From CAZYTM01 sp964649725 (GTDB taxonomy: Bacteria; Desulfobacterota; Desulfuromonadia; Geobacterales; Geobacteraceae): a stretch of DNA of 64,000 nucleotides. Positions within the stretch are counted from its first letter, which is position 1. Every line of letters begins with the position of its first letter. Shown piece after piece: positions 39,866 to 48,000 of this stretch. The notes below the pieces were generated by a model, which had not been told where the DNA came from, made no database searches, and was given only the letters and a program-made list of their open reading frames with translations. A program made the position numbers and the translations under genes. The DNA lies in contig CAZYTM010000002.1 in the NCBI GenBank assembly GCA_964649725.1, positions 1 through 64,000 on the forward strand, given 5' to 3'.

Positions 39866-41097
39866 GACCTTCCTGCCCGCTTGCAATGGACAGACTCGAA
39901 GACTGCCAGCAGCTTGCCAAAGAGACGGTCCCGGTTAAAATCAGTAGCAGCTAGCTCTGTCGCTGCATTACCGGCTTTTTCAAGCCTTCGGGGATCGCTG
40001 ATAAAACCGTGCAGCTCTCTGGCGGCAGCGACCGGGTCATCTGCCGGGACGACCACTCCTGCCCCGCTGTTACGGATGACATCAGCCTGCCACCCCTCAT
40101 GATTGATCATGACAGGTCTGCCTGCAGCCAGAGTATCGAAAAATTTATTTGCTGAATTATGCCATAATGCTGGACAATTTATTACTAGTGAACAGGCCAC
40201 TGTACATCCCGACAACAATCTTGGCAATTTACATTTAGCTACTGGTTGCAACACCCATAAATTGATACCCAAGACTCTACCGGCACTAGCTTTATCCAAC
40301 ACCTCTTGCTTTTGCTTACCGTCTCCGCTGATGACAAAGCATACCTCAGGATCAATCTTCAGCATCGCCTCGGCAATATCGACCAGATAGTCTACCCCGT
40401 TGATGATACCCAAGGTGCCAGCATAAAGGACCACCGGCTGGTCTCTTCTCTTCCTTATATCGGCAAAATAATCGCTGCTGCAAGCTCTGCCGAACAGTTC
40501 GACATCGCAACTGTTCGGTATCACTGTAACCGTTTCCTCAGGGTAACCGGTCCTGACCACCCCCTCCTTCATCCCGGGAGATAGTGCTACCACCTGGGCG
40601 GAATTGGCATAGGCAAAACGCTCCAGCCAGCGAGCAAGCCATTTCAGCACCGGATTGCGCAGTGCGCCGATGGCTATGGGTAGTTCCGGCCACAGATCCC
40701 TCACCTCGAAGACCATCGGCCGATTATGCCAGAACTTGCCGAATACAGCCGGTATGGCTATGGTCAAAGGGGTGCTGGTGGCAAAGAGCAGGTCCACATC
40801 TTTGACCTTTGTCGTGGCCAAAAGCGCCCTGATGGCAAATTCGCCAAATGCCTTGATCCTCTCCAGATAGGATAGTTTGTTCGAGTAGGGGATACGGATG
40901 ACCAGCAACTCGATACCATCCATCTCCAAGCGCGAAAGTCGATCATCGAAGCGATAATGTTCCGGGAAGAATGCGCTTGATGTGATCATCGTCACCCTGT
41001 GGCCGGCCTTCACCAGGCGGCGGGCCATCTCGTAGGACCTGGTCCCGCCGATACCATCAGGAGGCACAAAATATTGATGCTGATAGAGGATATGCAT
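39862..41097 (-). CDS. glycosyltransferase family 4, WbuB/WcaI-like
   Basis: 411 residues. N-terminal donor domain starts HILYQHQYFVPPDGIGGTRS and the C-terminal GT-B domain includes VVLYAGTLGIINGVDYLVD and GDGKQKQEVLD. The acidic region SANKFFDTLAAGRPVMIN near residue 315 is the usual nucleotide-sugar site. Inverting or retaining chemistry and the sugar cannot be told. It is coupled to the sugar transferase by a 4-base overlap, so it probably adds the second sugar. Confidence 0.92.
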   Translation of the reverse strand: MHILYQHQYFVPPDGIGGTRSYEMARRLVKAGHRVTMITSSAFFPEHYRFDDRLSRLEMDGIELLVIRIPYSNKLSYLERIKAFGEFAIRALLATTKVKDVDLLFATSTPLTIAIPAVFGKFWHNRPMVFEVRDLWPELPIAIGALRNPVLKWLARWLERFAYANSAQVVALSPGMKEGVVRTGYPEETVTVIPNSCDVELFGRACSSDYFADIRKRRDQPVVLYAGTLGIINGVDYLVDIAEAMLKIDPEVCFVISGDGKQKQEVLDKASAGRVLGINLWVLQPVAKCKLPRLLSGCTVACSLVINCPALWHNSANKFFDTLAAGRPVMINHEGWQADVIRNSGAGVVVPADDPVAAARELHGFISDPRRLEKAGNAATELAATDFNRDRLFGKLLAVFESVHCKRAGRS

Positions 41098-41104
41098 TAA
41101 TTAT

Positions 41105-42355
41105 TTATACCTTAGCGAATCTTTCTTGATAAACTTTTTGCATGCCAACTTTAGCAGAATTGGCAGTTGACAAGAAAGCCATCAACATAAAGGTGAATAT
41201 CGTCCTGCTATCAAAATAATCGCCACTAAATTGGCTTGCCGCAAGTATCAAAATGCATGCTGCCACTGGCAAAGGATTTATCACTAACCGGCATGCCCAA
41301 CAGAAATAGATAAAAATACTCATGGGTATAATAAGCAATACAAACCCGGTTCCACCACCTTCACAAAACGCTTCAAGAAAAATATTGTGCGGATAGACAC
41401 CTAAGCCATTTGCCGGAAATGCTGCCAGCCCGGCACCGATAAATGGATTTTTGGATCCAAGAGTCATTGCTGCCTGATAAAGATTCCCACGCCCGGCAGT
41501 GTAACGCTGTTCGATAAGAAGATTAGCTACCCTGACCTCATAGGAGTCCATGACCTTCTGGCCGACTGTGGTGAAGCTGATCAATATGGATGACAGTAAA
41601 AGTGCGGCTATAGCAAATAGTATGACCTTAGTAACTGAAACTCGCGAAACGATTATATATACCGCAATAGCAAGACAAATTGCCACCAGGCTACCACGAG
41701 AACCGCTCAGGATAACCAGACAGAACGCTATTACCACAGGAGGTAACCATACCAGCAATCTTCCACCCCGCGACCAATAATAGAGACTGGTCAGACACAA
41801 TAGTCCCATCATCCGCCCGAACACATTAGGCCCACCACCGAGTACAGCAAGTCGCTCTGCATCAATACCTCGAACCTTATATATGGCAATAGCGGCAAGT
41901 ACGGCTGTCAACAGGAAGATGATTTTCCAGAATTGTTCGAAAACCAGTCCACCTTCCCTGCCGGAAAGTAGAATATAAATACTGAAGGTGGCTACAATGA
42001 CCAGGACCACCTCATACCCTTTCCCAAGAGCCATTTCAATATCAGGCGCCCAAATTGACGACAAAAGTGTATACGTGAAAAAAAAGTATAGCAGCAGCAG
42101 ATAATACCTGACGTAATGAGATTCTTTATCAGCTATTGGCTTACGGACAAAAAGTGCACACGCACATAAAAGTAAAACTATCCAGAATCTCAGTTCATAA
42201 TAGAACGGAGCAGACAAATCAGTAAATTTATCGCTGAATATCCTGGCGAAACTCCATCTACCGCTCAATACGTAAAGGGCAATCAACATACCGATCATGT
42301 AGGAGCGAATAGAGAGCTGCCGTAGGCGGTCAGATATTTCAGTATATGTTGGCAT
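41105..42355 (-). CDS. O-antigen polymerase/ligase-like membrane protein (Wzy type)
   Basis: 416 residues from the ATG at 42355, four bases after the wzx stop; an alternative start 14 codons upstream lies inside wzx. About 11 membrane helices and a periplasmic loop with GSKNPFIGAGLAAFPANGLGVYPHNIFLE, the conserved loop of the Wzy/WaaL (Wzy_C) family. Between a flippase and glycosyltransferases, polymerase is more likely than ligase. Confidence 0.88.
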   Translation of the reverse strand: MPTYTEISDRLRQLSIRSYMIGMLIALYVLSGRWSFARIFSDKFTDLSAPFYYELRFWIVLLLCACALFVRKPIADKESHYVRYYLLLLYFFFTYTLLSSIWAPDIEMALGKGYEVVLVIVATFSIYILLSGREGGLVFEQFWKIIFLLTAVLAAIAIYKVRGIDAERLAVLGGGPNVFGRMMGLLCLTSLYYWSRGGRLLVWLPPVVIAFCLVILSGSRGSLVAICLAIAVYIIVSRVSVTKVILFAIAALLLSSILISFTTVGQKVMDSYEVRVANLLIEQRYTAGRGNLYQAAMTLGSKNPFIGAGLAAFPANGLGVYPHNIFLEAFCEGGGTGFVLLIIPMSIFIYFCWACRLVINPLPVAACILILAASQFSGDYFDSRTIFTFMLMAFLSTANSAKVGMQKVYQERFAKV

Positions 42356-42359
42356 CAGC

Positions 42360-43745
42360 TCATAACCTTGATGTTTCGACAGATAAATCCTTAACAATGC
42401 GTAGTGCTATGAACAGGTTTCCCAAAAGCTGCACAGTAGAACTGACTGTGAGAGCCATGGCAGCACCAGTAAGTCCATAACGAGGTATCAACAGCCAACA
42501 GGCAATGGTCAGGACCAACGCTGAAAATGCCAGCAGATAGGGCTGGGGACGAAACTGCCTGGCCGCCGTCAGACCGTACTGGAGAAACAGTGCTACATAA
42601 CCAAATGTGCCGGCCACCATTATCCAGATAAAAGCCGCCATATTTTCTGCATACTCTGGACGGTAGAAAAGAGTGAGAAACTGTCGACCGACCAAAATGC
42701 TCAGCAGAATTCCGGATACTCCGCAAAGAACGCCGATGGCAACCATTTTCAGTAACAGATCTTGATATGACCTTTTATCTTGCTCTGCATGGAACCTTGC
42801 CAGCCTTGGGCTTGCCGATTCCCCCAGGGCAGTGACTACTCTCGCACCTATGATGACGACATAGGTGAGAGCCGCGAAAATACCAAGTTCCCGCTCTCCT
42901 AAAGTGGCGTTGATGAAATAGCGCGGGATGTTGGTCAATAGAGAGTTGAAAAGTGTTGCAACGCCGAGCGGGAAAGCAAGCCAGGCCAGTTCCCGCAAGA
43001 CAGCTCCGTGCCAGCGTGGACGCAGAGTTCTATATGCATCACCTTTATCTTCCTGCACTGCAACAACTATCCGCGCTGCATTAGGGATATCAAAAACGAC
43101 CAGAAGCAGAATCCAGGCTCCAGCCATGGCGATACACCCCAAGAGTATGTCGCTGCTGAGCCAGACCCCACCAGCAACCGCCAGCAGGGCTCCTGCCCCT
43201 TTCAAGGACAGGGATATGGAGATACACTGCATCCTTTCGTGTTGCAGCATATGACCGTAGAAGACGTCGCTCAACGATTCGCTCGCCTTGGCAAATGCGA
43301 CAGCCATGATCACATATGTTGTACCGGCTGGATAACCGGACACTATGGTGAGCAGCAGGATGATAAACAGTGCTGCGGTAATGGTGGTAAGACGCAGGGC
43401 CAGATAGTCACTGAAAGAGTATCGTTTTACCGCATCAGTAGCCAGCACACCACGCAGGTTCAGATTGGCTGCCATGATCACCGGTGCTGTAACGGCAAAG
43501 GCGAGGGCGAACCGACCGACCATCTCCGGAGAGCCGAGCTTGGCGATGGCGATCACCATTGCCCACTGGGCACCACCATAGAAAAAATTACCGAACAGGG
43601 TCCAGGCAAAATTCTTGCGCAGGGATATCCCTTTAGTCTGCGAATCGACTGCAGATGTCCGACCAGGCACCCCCTCTTCCTTATCCTCAGATGCCAGCAC
43701 AGCTAGGGGTTGGCCTTTGCCGGAAGTCTCCTTATCTCTTCCCAT
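42360..43745 (-). CDS. lipid-linked oligosaccharide flippase (Wzx/MATE-like)
   Basis: 461 residues with 12 predicted helices and no long soluble domain; NFAWTLFGNFFYGGAQWAMVI near residue 45 is typical of polysaccharide flippases (MviN/Wzx superfamily). It moves undecaprenyl-linked repeat units to the periplasmic face. The start overlaps the preceding gene by 43 bases; a start nearer LRKNFAW (about residue 41) is possible. Confidence 0.9.
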   Translation of the reverse strand: MGRDKETSGKGQPLAVLASEDKEEGVPGRTSAVDSQTKGISLRKNFAWTLFGNFFYGGAQWAMVIAIAKLGSPEMVGRFALAFAVTAPVIMAANLNLRGVLATDAVKRYSFSDYLALRLTTITAALFIILLLTIVSGYPAGTTYVIMAVAFAKASESLSDVFYGHMLQHERMQCISISLSLKGAGALLAVAGGVWLSSDILLGCIAMAGAWILLLVVFDIPNAARIVVAVQEDKGDAYRTLRPRWHGAVLRELAWLAFPLGVATLFNSLLTNIPRYFINATLGERELGIFAALTYVVIIGARVVTALGESASPRLARFHAEQDKRSYQDLLLKMVAIGVLCGVSGILLSILVGRQFLTLFYRPEYAENMAAFIWIMVAGTFGYVALFLQYGLTAARQFRPQPYLLAFSALVLTIACWLLIPRYGLTGAAMALTVSSTVQLLGNLFIALRIVKDLSVETSRL

Positions 43746-44569
43746 AGAGACGGATCGTCCTGAGGGAGTTTCCAGCCCAAGTAACGGTCACTTTCTGTAA
43801 ATGCATAGGTATAGACGAGAATACCTTCTACCCCCTCTGCCAGTGACATCTCGACCATGCTACGGAATTCAGCCGGAGTCGGCTTCTTGTAGTTTGATGT
43901 CACTCCGGTAGCCCTGGGCCTGGTATCGAACCCGCCCAGCACTACCCATACAGGCTTATTGAGCTTCAGCTTCTTCTGGTCAGCCTTCACCTTTTTCAGC
44001 CAGTCGCGCACCACTTCCGGCGGGTCGTAACCAGTGAGAAGATTCTTGCGCATGTACGGGTCTACCGCGATGATGTCGAAATAGGGGAGATATTCGTACC
44101 ATTTTTTCGGATTGTCCAGTACGGTGAAAATAGGGGTGCCAGGGTCGAGCGACTTGATCAGGGTGCGGGCTGTTTTCAGCCGATCAATTGCTATCCCCTG
44201 GCCATCGGGTTCGTCGGCCAGGTACCATGCATATAAAGCCGGATGCCCTTTAAGTTCAGCTATCTTAACGCGAAGTTTGCTTTGGAACTCCTGCCACTTT
44301 GCTTCATCTCTGGTAATATCTTTAGTCAGCCAGAATGCAACCAGAGACTTCATCCCATTGGTCCGGACCAGATCAAGATGGGCTTTTTCAGCATTTGTCA
44401 CTGTCAGTGTGAAACCATTAAGCTTCGCCGACTTTAAGGCATCTGCAAAGTTACCGCTCACAGTAAGACCATAGAGGCCGGTTTGAATCTCCTTTGCTGC
44501 AACTGGCATTATTATGAATATTGTAAAAAAGAGTGCTATTAAAATACCGGAAACATACTTTACTTGCAT
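43703..44569 (-). CDS. secreted glycosidase-like TIM-barrel protein
   Basis: 288 residues from the ATG at 44569, behind GGGTGA. A signal peptide ends near PVAAKEI. The body resembles a small beta/alpha-barrel glycoside hydrolase: YAWYLADEPDGQG near residue 120 gives a candidate acid/base Glu, and FDIIAVDPYMRKN near 172 and VYTYAFTESDRYLGW near 262 complete the pattern. No CAZy family can be assigned by eye. It may trim or edit the exported polymer, like hydrolases found in other capsule loci. Confidence 0.75.
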   Translation of the reverse strand: MQVKYVSGILIALFFTIFIIMPVAAKEIQTGLYGLTVSGNFADALKSAKLNGFTLTVTNAEKAHLDLVRTNGMKSLVAFWLTKDITRDEAKWQEFQSKLRVKIAELKGHPALYAWYLADEPDGQGIAIDRLKTARTLIKSLDPGTPIFTVLDNPKKWYEYLPYFDIIAVDPYMRKNLLTGYDPPEVVRDWLKKVKADQKKLKLNKPVWVVLGGFDTRPRATGVTSNYKKPTPAEFRSMVEMSLAEGVEGILVYTYAFTESDRYLGWKLPQDDPSLWEEIRRLPAKANP

Positions 44570-44684
44570 TCTGATCACCCCGGTCAAAAGTTTTAAGACT
44601 CAAGATATTTCAAGTAGTTATTTATAACACACCACTCCTTTTACGTCAATGGAATCCCGTCTGTGGTCTGACTCAAAATTTGCA

Positions 44685-45617
44685 TTATAAACCGACTATT
44701 ACCACATCACTACCTGTGCAGCAGAGATGATTGAACCAGTCATTGCCATAAGATGTATCAGCCGTCCAGGATGAACCATCGCCAGATTTGAGCACCAGAC
44801 CAGCTTCACCGGCCACAATAAAGGTATTACCGGTAAAAGCGACCCCCATTATAGACACCGAGGCATTGGTAGTTACAAGAGACCAGTTCAGCGCGTCAGT
44901 AGAGCGAAGTATCACCCCCTGCTCACCAATTGCTACATATACTCCGTTACCGAATGAGACATCAAACAGCCAGCCGGTGACTCCTGATCCGGCTGATACC
45001 CATACGTGACCATCTACAGAGGTTATGATAGTGCCGGTATCGCCAACGGCAACAAACCTGTTGTTGCAATATGCGACCGAATAAAGCCAGTTACTTGACT
45101 GTGACTCGGCCTGCCAATTAATTCCGTCAGGCGAAGTGATGATGGTGCCGGCCGTACCTACAGCAACGTACAGGTTGTTACCATAGGCTACCCCATATAG
45201 AGTTTCGCTGGTGCCGGAAGCGACTGCTGACCAGACAGAGCCGTCAGAAGAAGTGAGAACTACCCCTTCAGCGCCGACAGCTATGAAAGTCTCCCTGCCA
45301 TAAACGACTTCAAGCAGGTTCTCGCTGGTCCCGGAGTTCTGCTCTCTCCAGATTACACGGTCGACCGATGTCATTATCCGGCCGTTCAGACCTACAGCCA
45401 CATAGCGATTATTGCCGAAGGTCACCGCATTGAGAAGATTCCCTCTGTTGGCGACAATGTTCGGTGTAGTATTAAGAGAGGCTGCAGATGTGGAATTGAC
45501 CGCATTCGGTACTGGAGTATCGCTGCCCCCTCCACCACACCCACACAATAAGAAAAGAGTTATAACTAACAACGACTTCAGGCATCTTTTTGATTTTATT
45601 TGATTATCAGCTGACAT
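44685..45617 (-). CDS. lipoprotein with Ycf48-like beta-propeller
   Basis: 310 residues from the ATG at 45617, which has AGGAGG at better spacing than the ATG two codons upstream. Lipobox LCGC is followed by a Gly-rich linker. The body is seven repeats of the form GNNRYVAVG..G.I..S.DG..W, one blade each, as in Ycf48/BNR propellers. These usually bind proteins or sugars. The neighbour at 48001 has related blades, so both may act on the same ligand at the cell surface. Confidence 0.85.
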   Translation of the reverse strand: MSADNQIKSKRCLKSLLVITLFLLCGCGGGGSDTPVPNAVNSTSAASLNTTPNIVANRGNLLNAVTFGNNRYVAVGLNGRIMTSVDRVIWREQNSGTSENLLEVVYGRETFIAVGAEGVVLTSSDGSVWSAVASGTSETLYGVAYGNNLYVAVGTAGTIITSPDGINWQAESQSSNWLYSVAYCNNRFVAVGDTGTIITSVDGHVWVSAGSGVTGWLFDVSFGNGVYVAIGEQGVILRSTDALNWSLVTTNASVSIMGVAFTGNTFIVAGEAGLVLKSGDGSSWTADTSYGNDWFNHLCCTGSDVVIVGL

Positions 45618-45893
45618 GATCATTCCCTCCTACAACACAATGTAATTTGTCGTTGTGGAGTTCATATAAAATGCCAGCGGTTTATTTATCTTGATATCCC
45701 TATAGAGGCTTTATTGAAGTGTATTTACGAAATATCATGTTTTTGATATCGACAACCGTTTGCAATTAATGTTGTTGAGATATTGAACAGTTTGCCGGTT
45801 GCAACAAACAACCAGGCAGAATCACGATGGAATTGTATTTGTCAAGAATTGCACAGCTGACCAGACTGGAGGGAGTCAAAGCAGTTGTAGAGA

Positions 45894-45926
45894 TAAAAAA
45901 AGGGTGATGGTCGAAACCATCACCCT
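45894..45926 (-). terminator. intrinsic terminator after the carbonic-anhydrase fusion gene
   Basis: Minus-strand stem AGGGTGATGGT/ACCATCACCCT with a TTCG loop and seven T, 28 bases after the stop. The rest of the gap to 45618 is AT-rich and shows no gene. Confidence 0.95.
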
Positions 45927-45953
45927 GAATTTACTTACTGATTCAATTCAATA

Positions 45954-47513
45954 CTAAGGTCTAGTCACCACACATGGGATCAGACCGGTTTTCCAGGTGC
46001 TCTCGTTGAAACCGTCAGCTATTGCCTTGACCCGGTAATAGTAGCTACCGTTTGCATGGCCAGGAAGCTTGACCAGGTTGGTGGAACCGTTATAGACCAC
46101 AGTCGGTGTTGAGAAGAGGTTGTCGGTACTCTCCTCGACCACATAGCTGGCTCCGGGTGTACTGGAGAGGCCCCAGCTTACAGCAGTTTCACCATTGGCA
46201 CTGGCAGGGCGGACCCAGATAGAGGTCGGGGCTGCTGCGGTGCGGCTTACATTGCAGGGGTTGGTCCCGTATTTCCATTCGCTATCGGTATAGCTGGCAG
46301 CAGTCGCCTTCACCCGATAGTAGTAGCTGCCGTTCAAATGTGCTTGAATAGCTACACTGGTTGCAGAGCCGGTATAGACCACCTTGGTCTCGGCAGGGTC
46401 GAAACCTTTACCGGTCGACTCTTCAAGGATATAAGTCACGGCGGAAGAGACCGCGCCCCAGCTGACCGCTGTCTCACCGTTCAAACTGTTCGGGCGGACC
46501 CAGATAGTAGCCGGAGCAGCCAACTGGCCAAGATATGGGACGAACTGGACACTGATGCTATGATTTCCACCTACGTTGTTGAAAGTATATGATGTGTGGC
46601 TGCCAGGAAATTCAGTGCCATCGACATTGATGCTGGCAACTGCATAACCTGGCTCAGCAACGATCAGATAAGACTGGTCGCGGCCAGCGACAACTCCAGA
46701 ATCACCTGACGGGAGGATCTTCCCGCCAACCGGCTTGCCAGCTTCATCGAGACTGCTGACAGAGGATTTCACAGTATATATCGCCTTACTTCCGTCCAGC
46801 AGGGTGACATGGCCATCATCAAGGTCATAGAAGGCTTTGACTATCATCAGCTCATCAGGGGTTGTCCTCAGGATTTTGGAGATGACTTCTGACTTTGTCT
46901 TGAGTTCCGCGGTTACATTTTGAACATTATTCAGCACGCAATCATTTGCCGAACCGGCAGCCTGCTTTGTCTCGACAACGGTCGGCCTGATAGTTTCGAC
47001 CAGGATTTTCAGGTCATAACTGAGTTTGTCGTATTCCGTCTGGTCAAGAATCTCGTTTTTTGCCCCGAAAGAACCATAAGCTGCATTTACCGCACCGCAC
47101 CGCTCGTGACCAAGGACCATGATCAGCTTGGCTCCCAGGTGCTCGATGGCGTATTCGATAGAGGCGATCTGGTGCGGGGCGATTATGTTGCCGGCAACCC
47201 GGACAACGAAAAGCTCACCGAGCCCCTTGTCAAAGATAAGTTCCGGCGGCAGACGACTATCGCTGCAATCCAGAACAATCGCATAGGGCTTTTGGCCAAA
47301 AGTGGCCACTTCATGACGGACTGCCGGGCTCGACATCGGACCGACGCTGGTCAGGGTGCCATTGACAAAATTCTCATTGCCAAGCATAAGCTTTTCCAAC
47401 GCCTCGGTAAGGGTTATCCCCCCCTCTGCCGGCGGCGCCGTCGATGCCAGGCTGAGACCGGCCGAAAGGAGCACTGTTACCAGTGCCATTACCAGAAATA
47501 TTTTACGAAACAT
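45954..47513 (-). CDS. secreted beta-class carbonic anhydrase fused to Fn3-like modules
   Basis: 519 residues from the ATG at 47513, with GGAGGAG upstream; an in-frame extension of 21 codons would spoil the signal peptide. Order: signal peptide (1-24), beta-carbonic anhydrase (about 30-235), a bacterial-repeat-like segment (to ~325) and two Fn3-like modules (to 519). The zinc ligands of the enzyme are present in CSDSRLPPE (Cys, Asp/Arg dyad) and HERCGAVN (His, Cys). It should hydrate CO2 outside the cytoplasm. The last module ends CVVTRP, exactly as the protein at 53610 does. A GEMM riboswitch lies in its leader. Confidence 0.93.
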   Translation of the reverse strand: MFRKIFLVMALVTVLLSAGLSLASTAPPAEGGITLTEALEKLMLGNENFVNGTLTSVGPMSSPAVRHEVATFGQKPYAIVLDCSDSRLPPELIFDKGLGELFVVRVAGNIIAPHQIASIEYAIEHLGAKLIMVLGHERCGAVNAAYGSFGAKNEILDQTEYDKLSYDLKILVETIRPTVVETKQAAGSANDCVLNNVQNVTAELKTKSEVISKILRTTPDELMIVKAFYDLDDGHVTLLDGSKAIYTVKSSVSSLDEAGKPVGGKILPSGDSGVVAGRDQSYLIVAEPGYAVASINVDGTEFPGSHTSYTFNNVGGNHSISVQFVPYLGQLAAPATIWVRPNSLNGETAVSWGAVSSAVTYILEESTGKGFDPAETKVVYTGSATSVAIQAHLNGSYYYRVKATAASYTDSEWKYGTNPCNVSRTAAAPTSIWVRPASANGETAVSWGLSSTPGASYVVEESTDNLFSTPTVVYNGSTNLVKLPGHANGSYYYRVKAIADGFNESTWKTGLIPCVVTRP

Positions 47514-47623
47514 CTCCACTCCTCCTTCAGACATTTTAATATGAGCCGAAGCTCCACTGGATGACCAACAGATCAACCAAGAGATTTAAAGGGATTTCTC
47601 AAACTGTATCGATATACGATGGA

Positions 47624-47631
47624 GAGCAAAA
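47624..47631 (-). promoter_or_regulatory. anti-aptamer (expression platform) of the GEMM riboswitch
   Basis: UUUUGCUC here is the exact complement of GAGCAAAA at 47727-47734, the 5' strand of the aptamer that holds the specificity base. Pairing of the two would break the aptamer, so ligand binding and this pairing are mutually exclusive. No T-run follows, so the switch may act on translation or RNA stability. Confidence 0.6.
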
Positions 47632-47663
47632 GAGTGCGCAGAAGGAGCGTTGCTGACCTTTTC

Positions 47664-47739
47664 TCTTCGGCGGCTCGGCTGTCCAGCTATCTGGACCCTT
47701 GGCTCTGCGTCGCCGGGTTGCCCCGGTTTTGCTCTTGTC
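47664..47739 (-). ncRNA. GEMM-I cyclic-dinucleotide riboswitch aptamer, probable cGAMP subtype (GEMM-Ib)
   Basis: The minus-strand RNA shows the GEMM-I core: GAGCAAAACC, a CCGGG-GCAA-CCCGG stem with GNRA loop, the conserved CGACGCAGAGCC, a GGUCC...GGAC stem, then AGCCGAGCCGCCGA. The base matching G20 of the Vc2 aptamer is A (47733; motif AGAGCAAA). A at this site is the mark of the GEMM-Ib group, shown in Geobacter to prefer 3',3'-cGAMP over c-di-GMP. It lies about 150 bases before the carbonic-anhydrase start. Confidence 0.87.
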
Positions 47740-47791
47740 GGAGAATTAATAAATTTTATTGTAATTTTACGGATTACAGAATAGTTGCACT

Positions 47792-47820
47792 TATATATAA
47801 ATTTCCGGTTTTTTAGTCAA
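47792..47820 (-). promoter_or_regulatory. sigma-70 promoter driving the riboswitch leader
   Basis: TTGACT (47815-47820), a 17-base spacer and TATATA (47792-47797) on the minus strand, about 50 bases before the aptamer. Confidence 0.8.
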
Positions 47821-47863
47821 GAATTTTATTGTTAACTTTGACTAACTTAAAGCCGTAAAAGAA

Positions 47864-47971
47864 ATAGGGACAGTCCCTATTACCAAGGCAAATGAAATGG
47901 GGACAGCCCCTATTTACCAAGAGGCAAAAGAAATGGGGACAGTCCCTATTACCAAGAGGGACTGTCCCCAT
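47864..47971. repeat. cluster of four REP palindromes
   Basis: Units at 47864-47880, 47897-47913, 47933-47949 and 47955-47971, each close to ATGGGGACAGTCCCTAT, separated by near-identical ACCAAG-containing spacers. They fill the gap between the giant gene at 48001 and the riboswitch promoter. Confidence 0.88.
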
Positions 47972-48000
47972 AATAACTAACTGCAAATAAACTGCTTCTT

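Noticed and set aside
47664..47739. Reading the GEMM aptamer simply as a c-di-GMP riboswitch
   Set aside because: The overall GEMM-I class is clear, but the base at the G20 position is A, which argues for the cGAMP subclass. c-di-GMP binding is not excluded without a test.
47619..47816. 65-codon plus-strand frame upstream of the carbonic anhydrase
   Set aside because: It lies over the riboswitch and its promoter on the other strand; Arg/Ser-rich composition is an artefact of the structured RNA.
47864..47971. CRISPR-like array
   Set aside because: The repeats are short palindromes with spacers that are themselves near-identical, and no cas gene is present. They are REP sequences.
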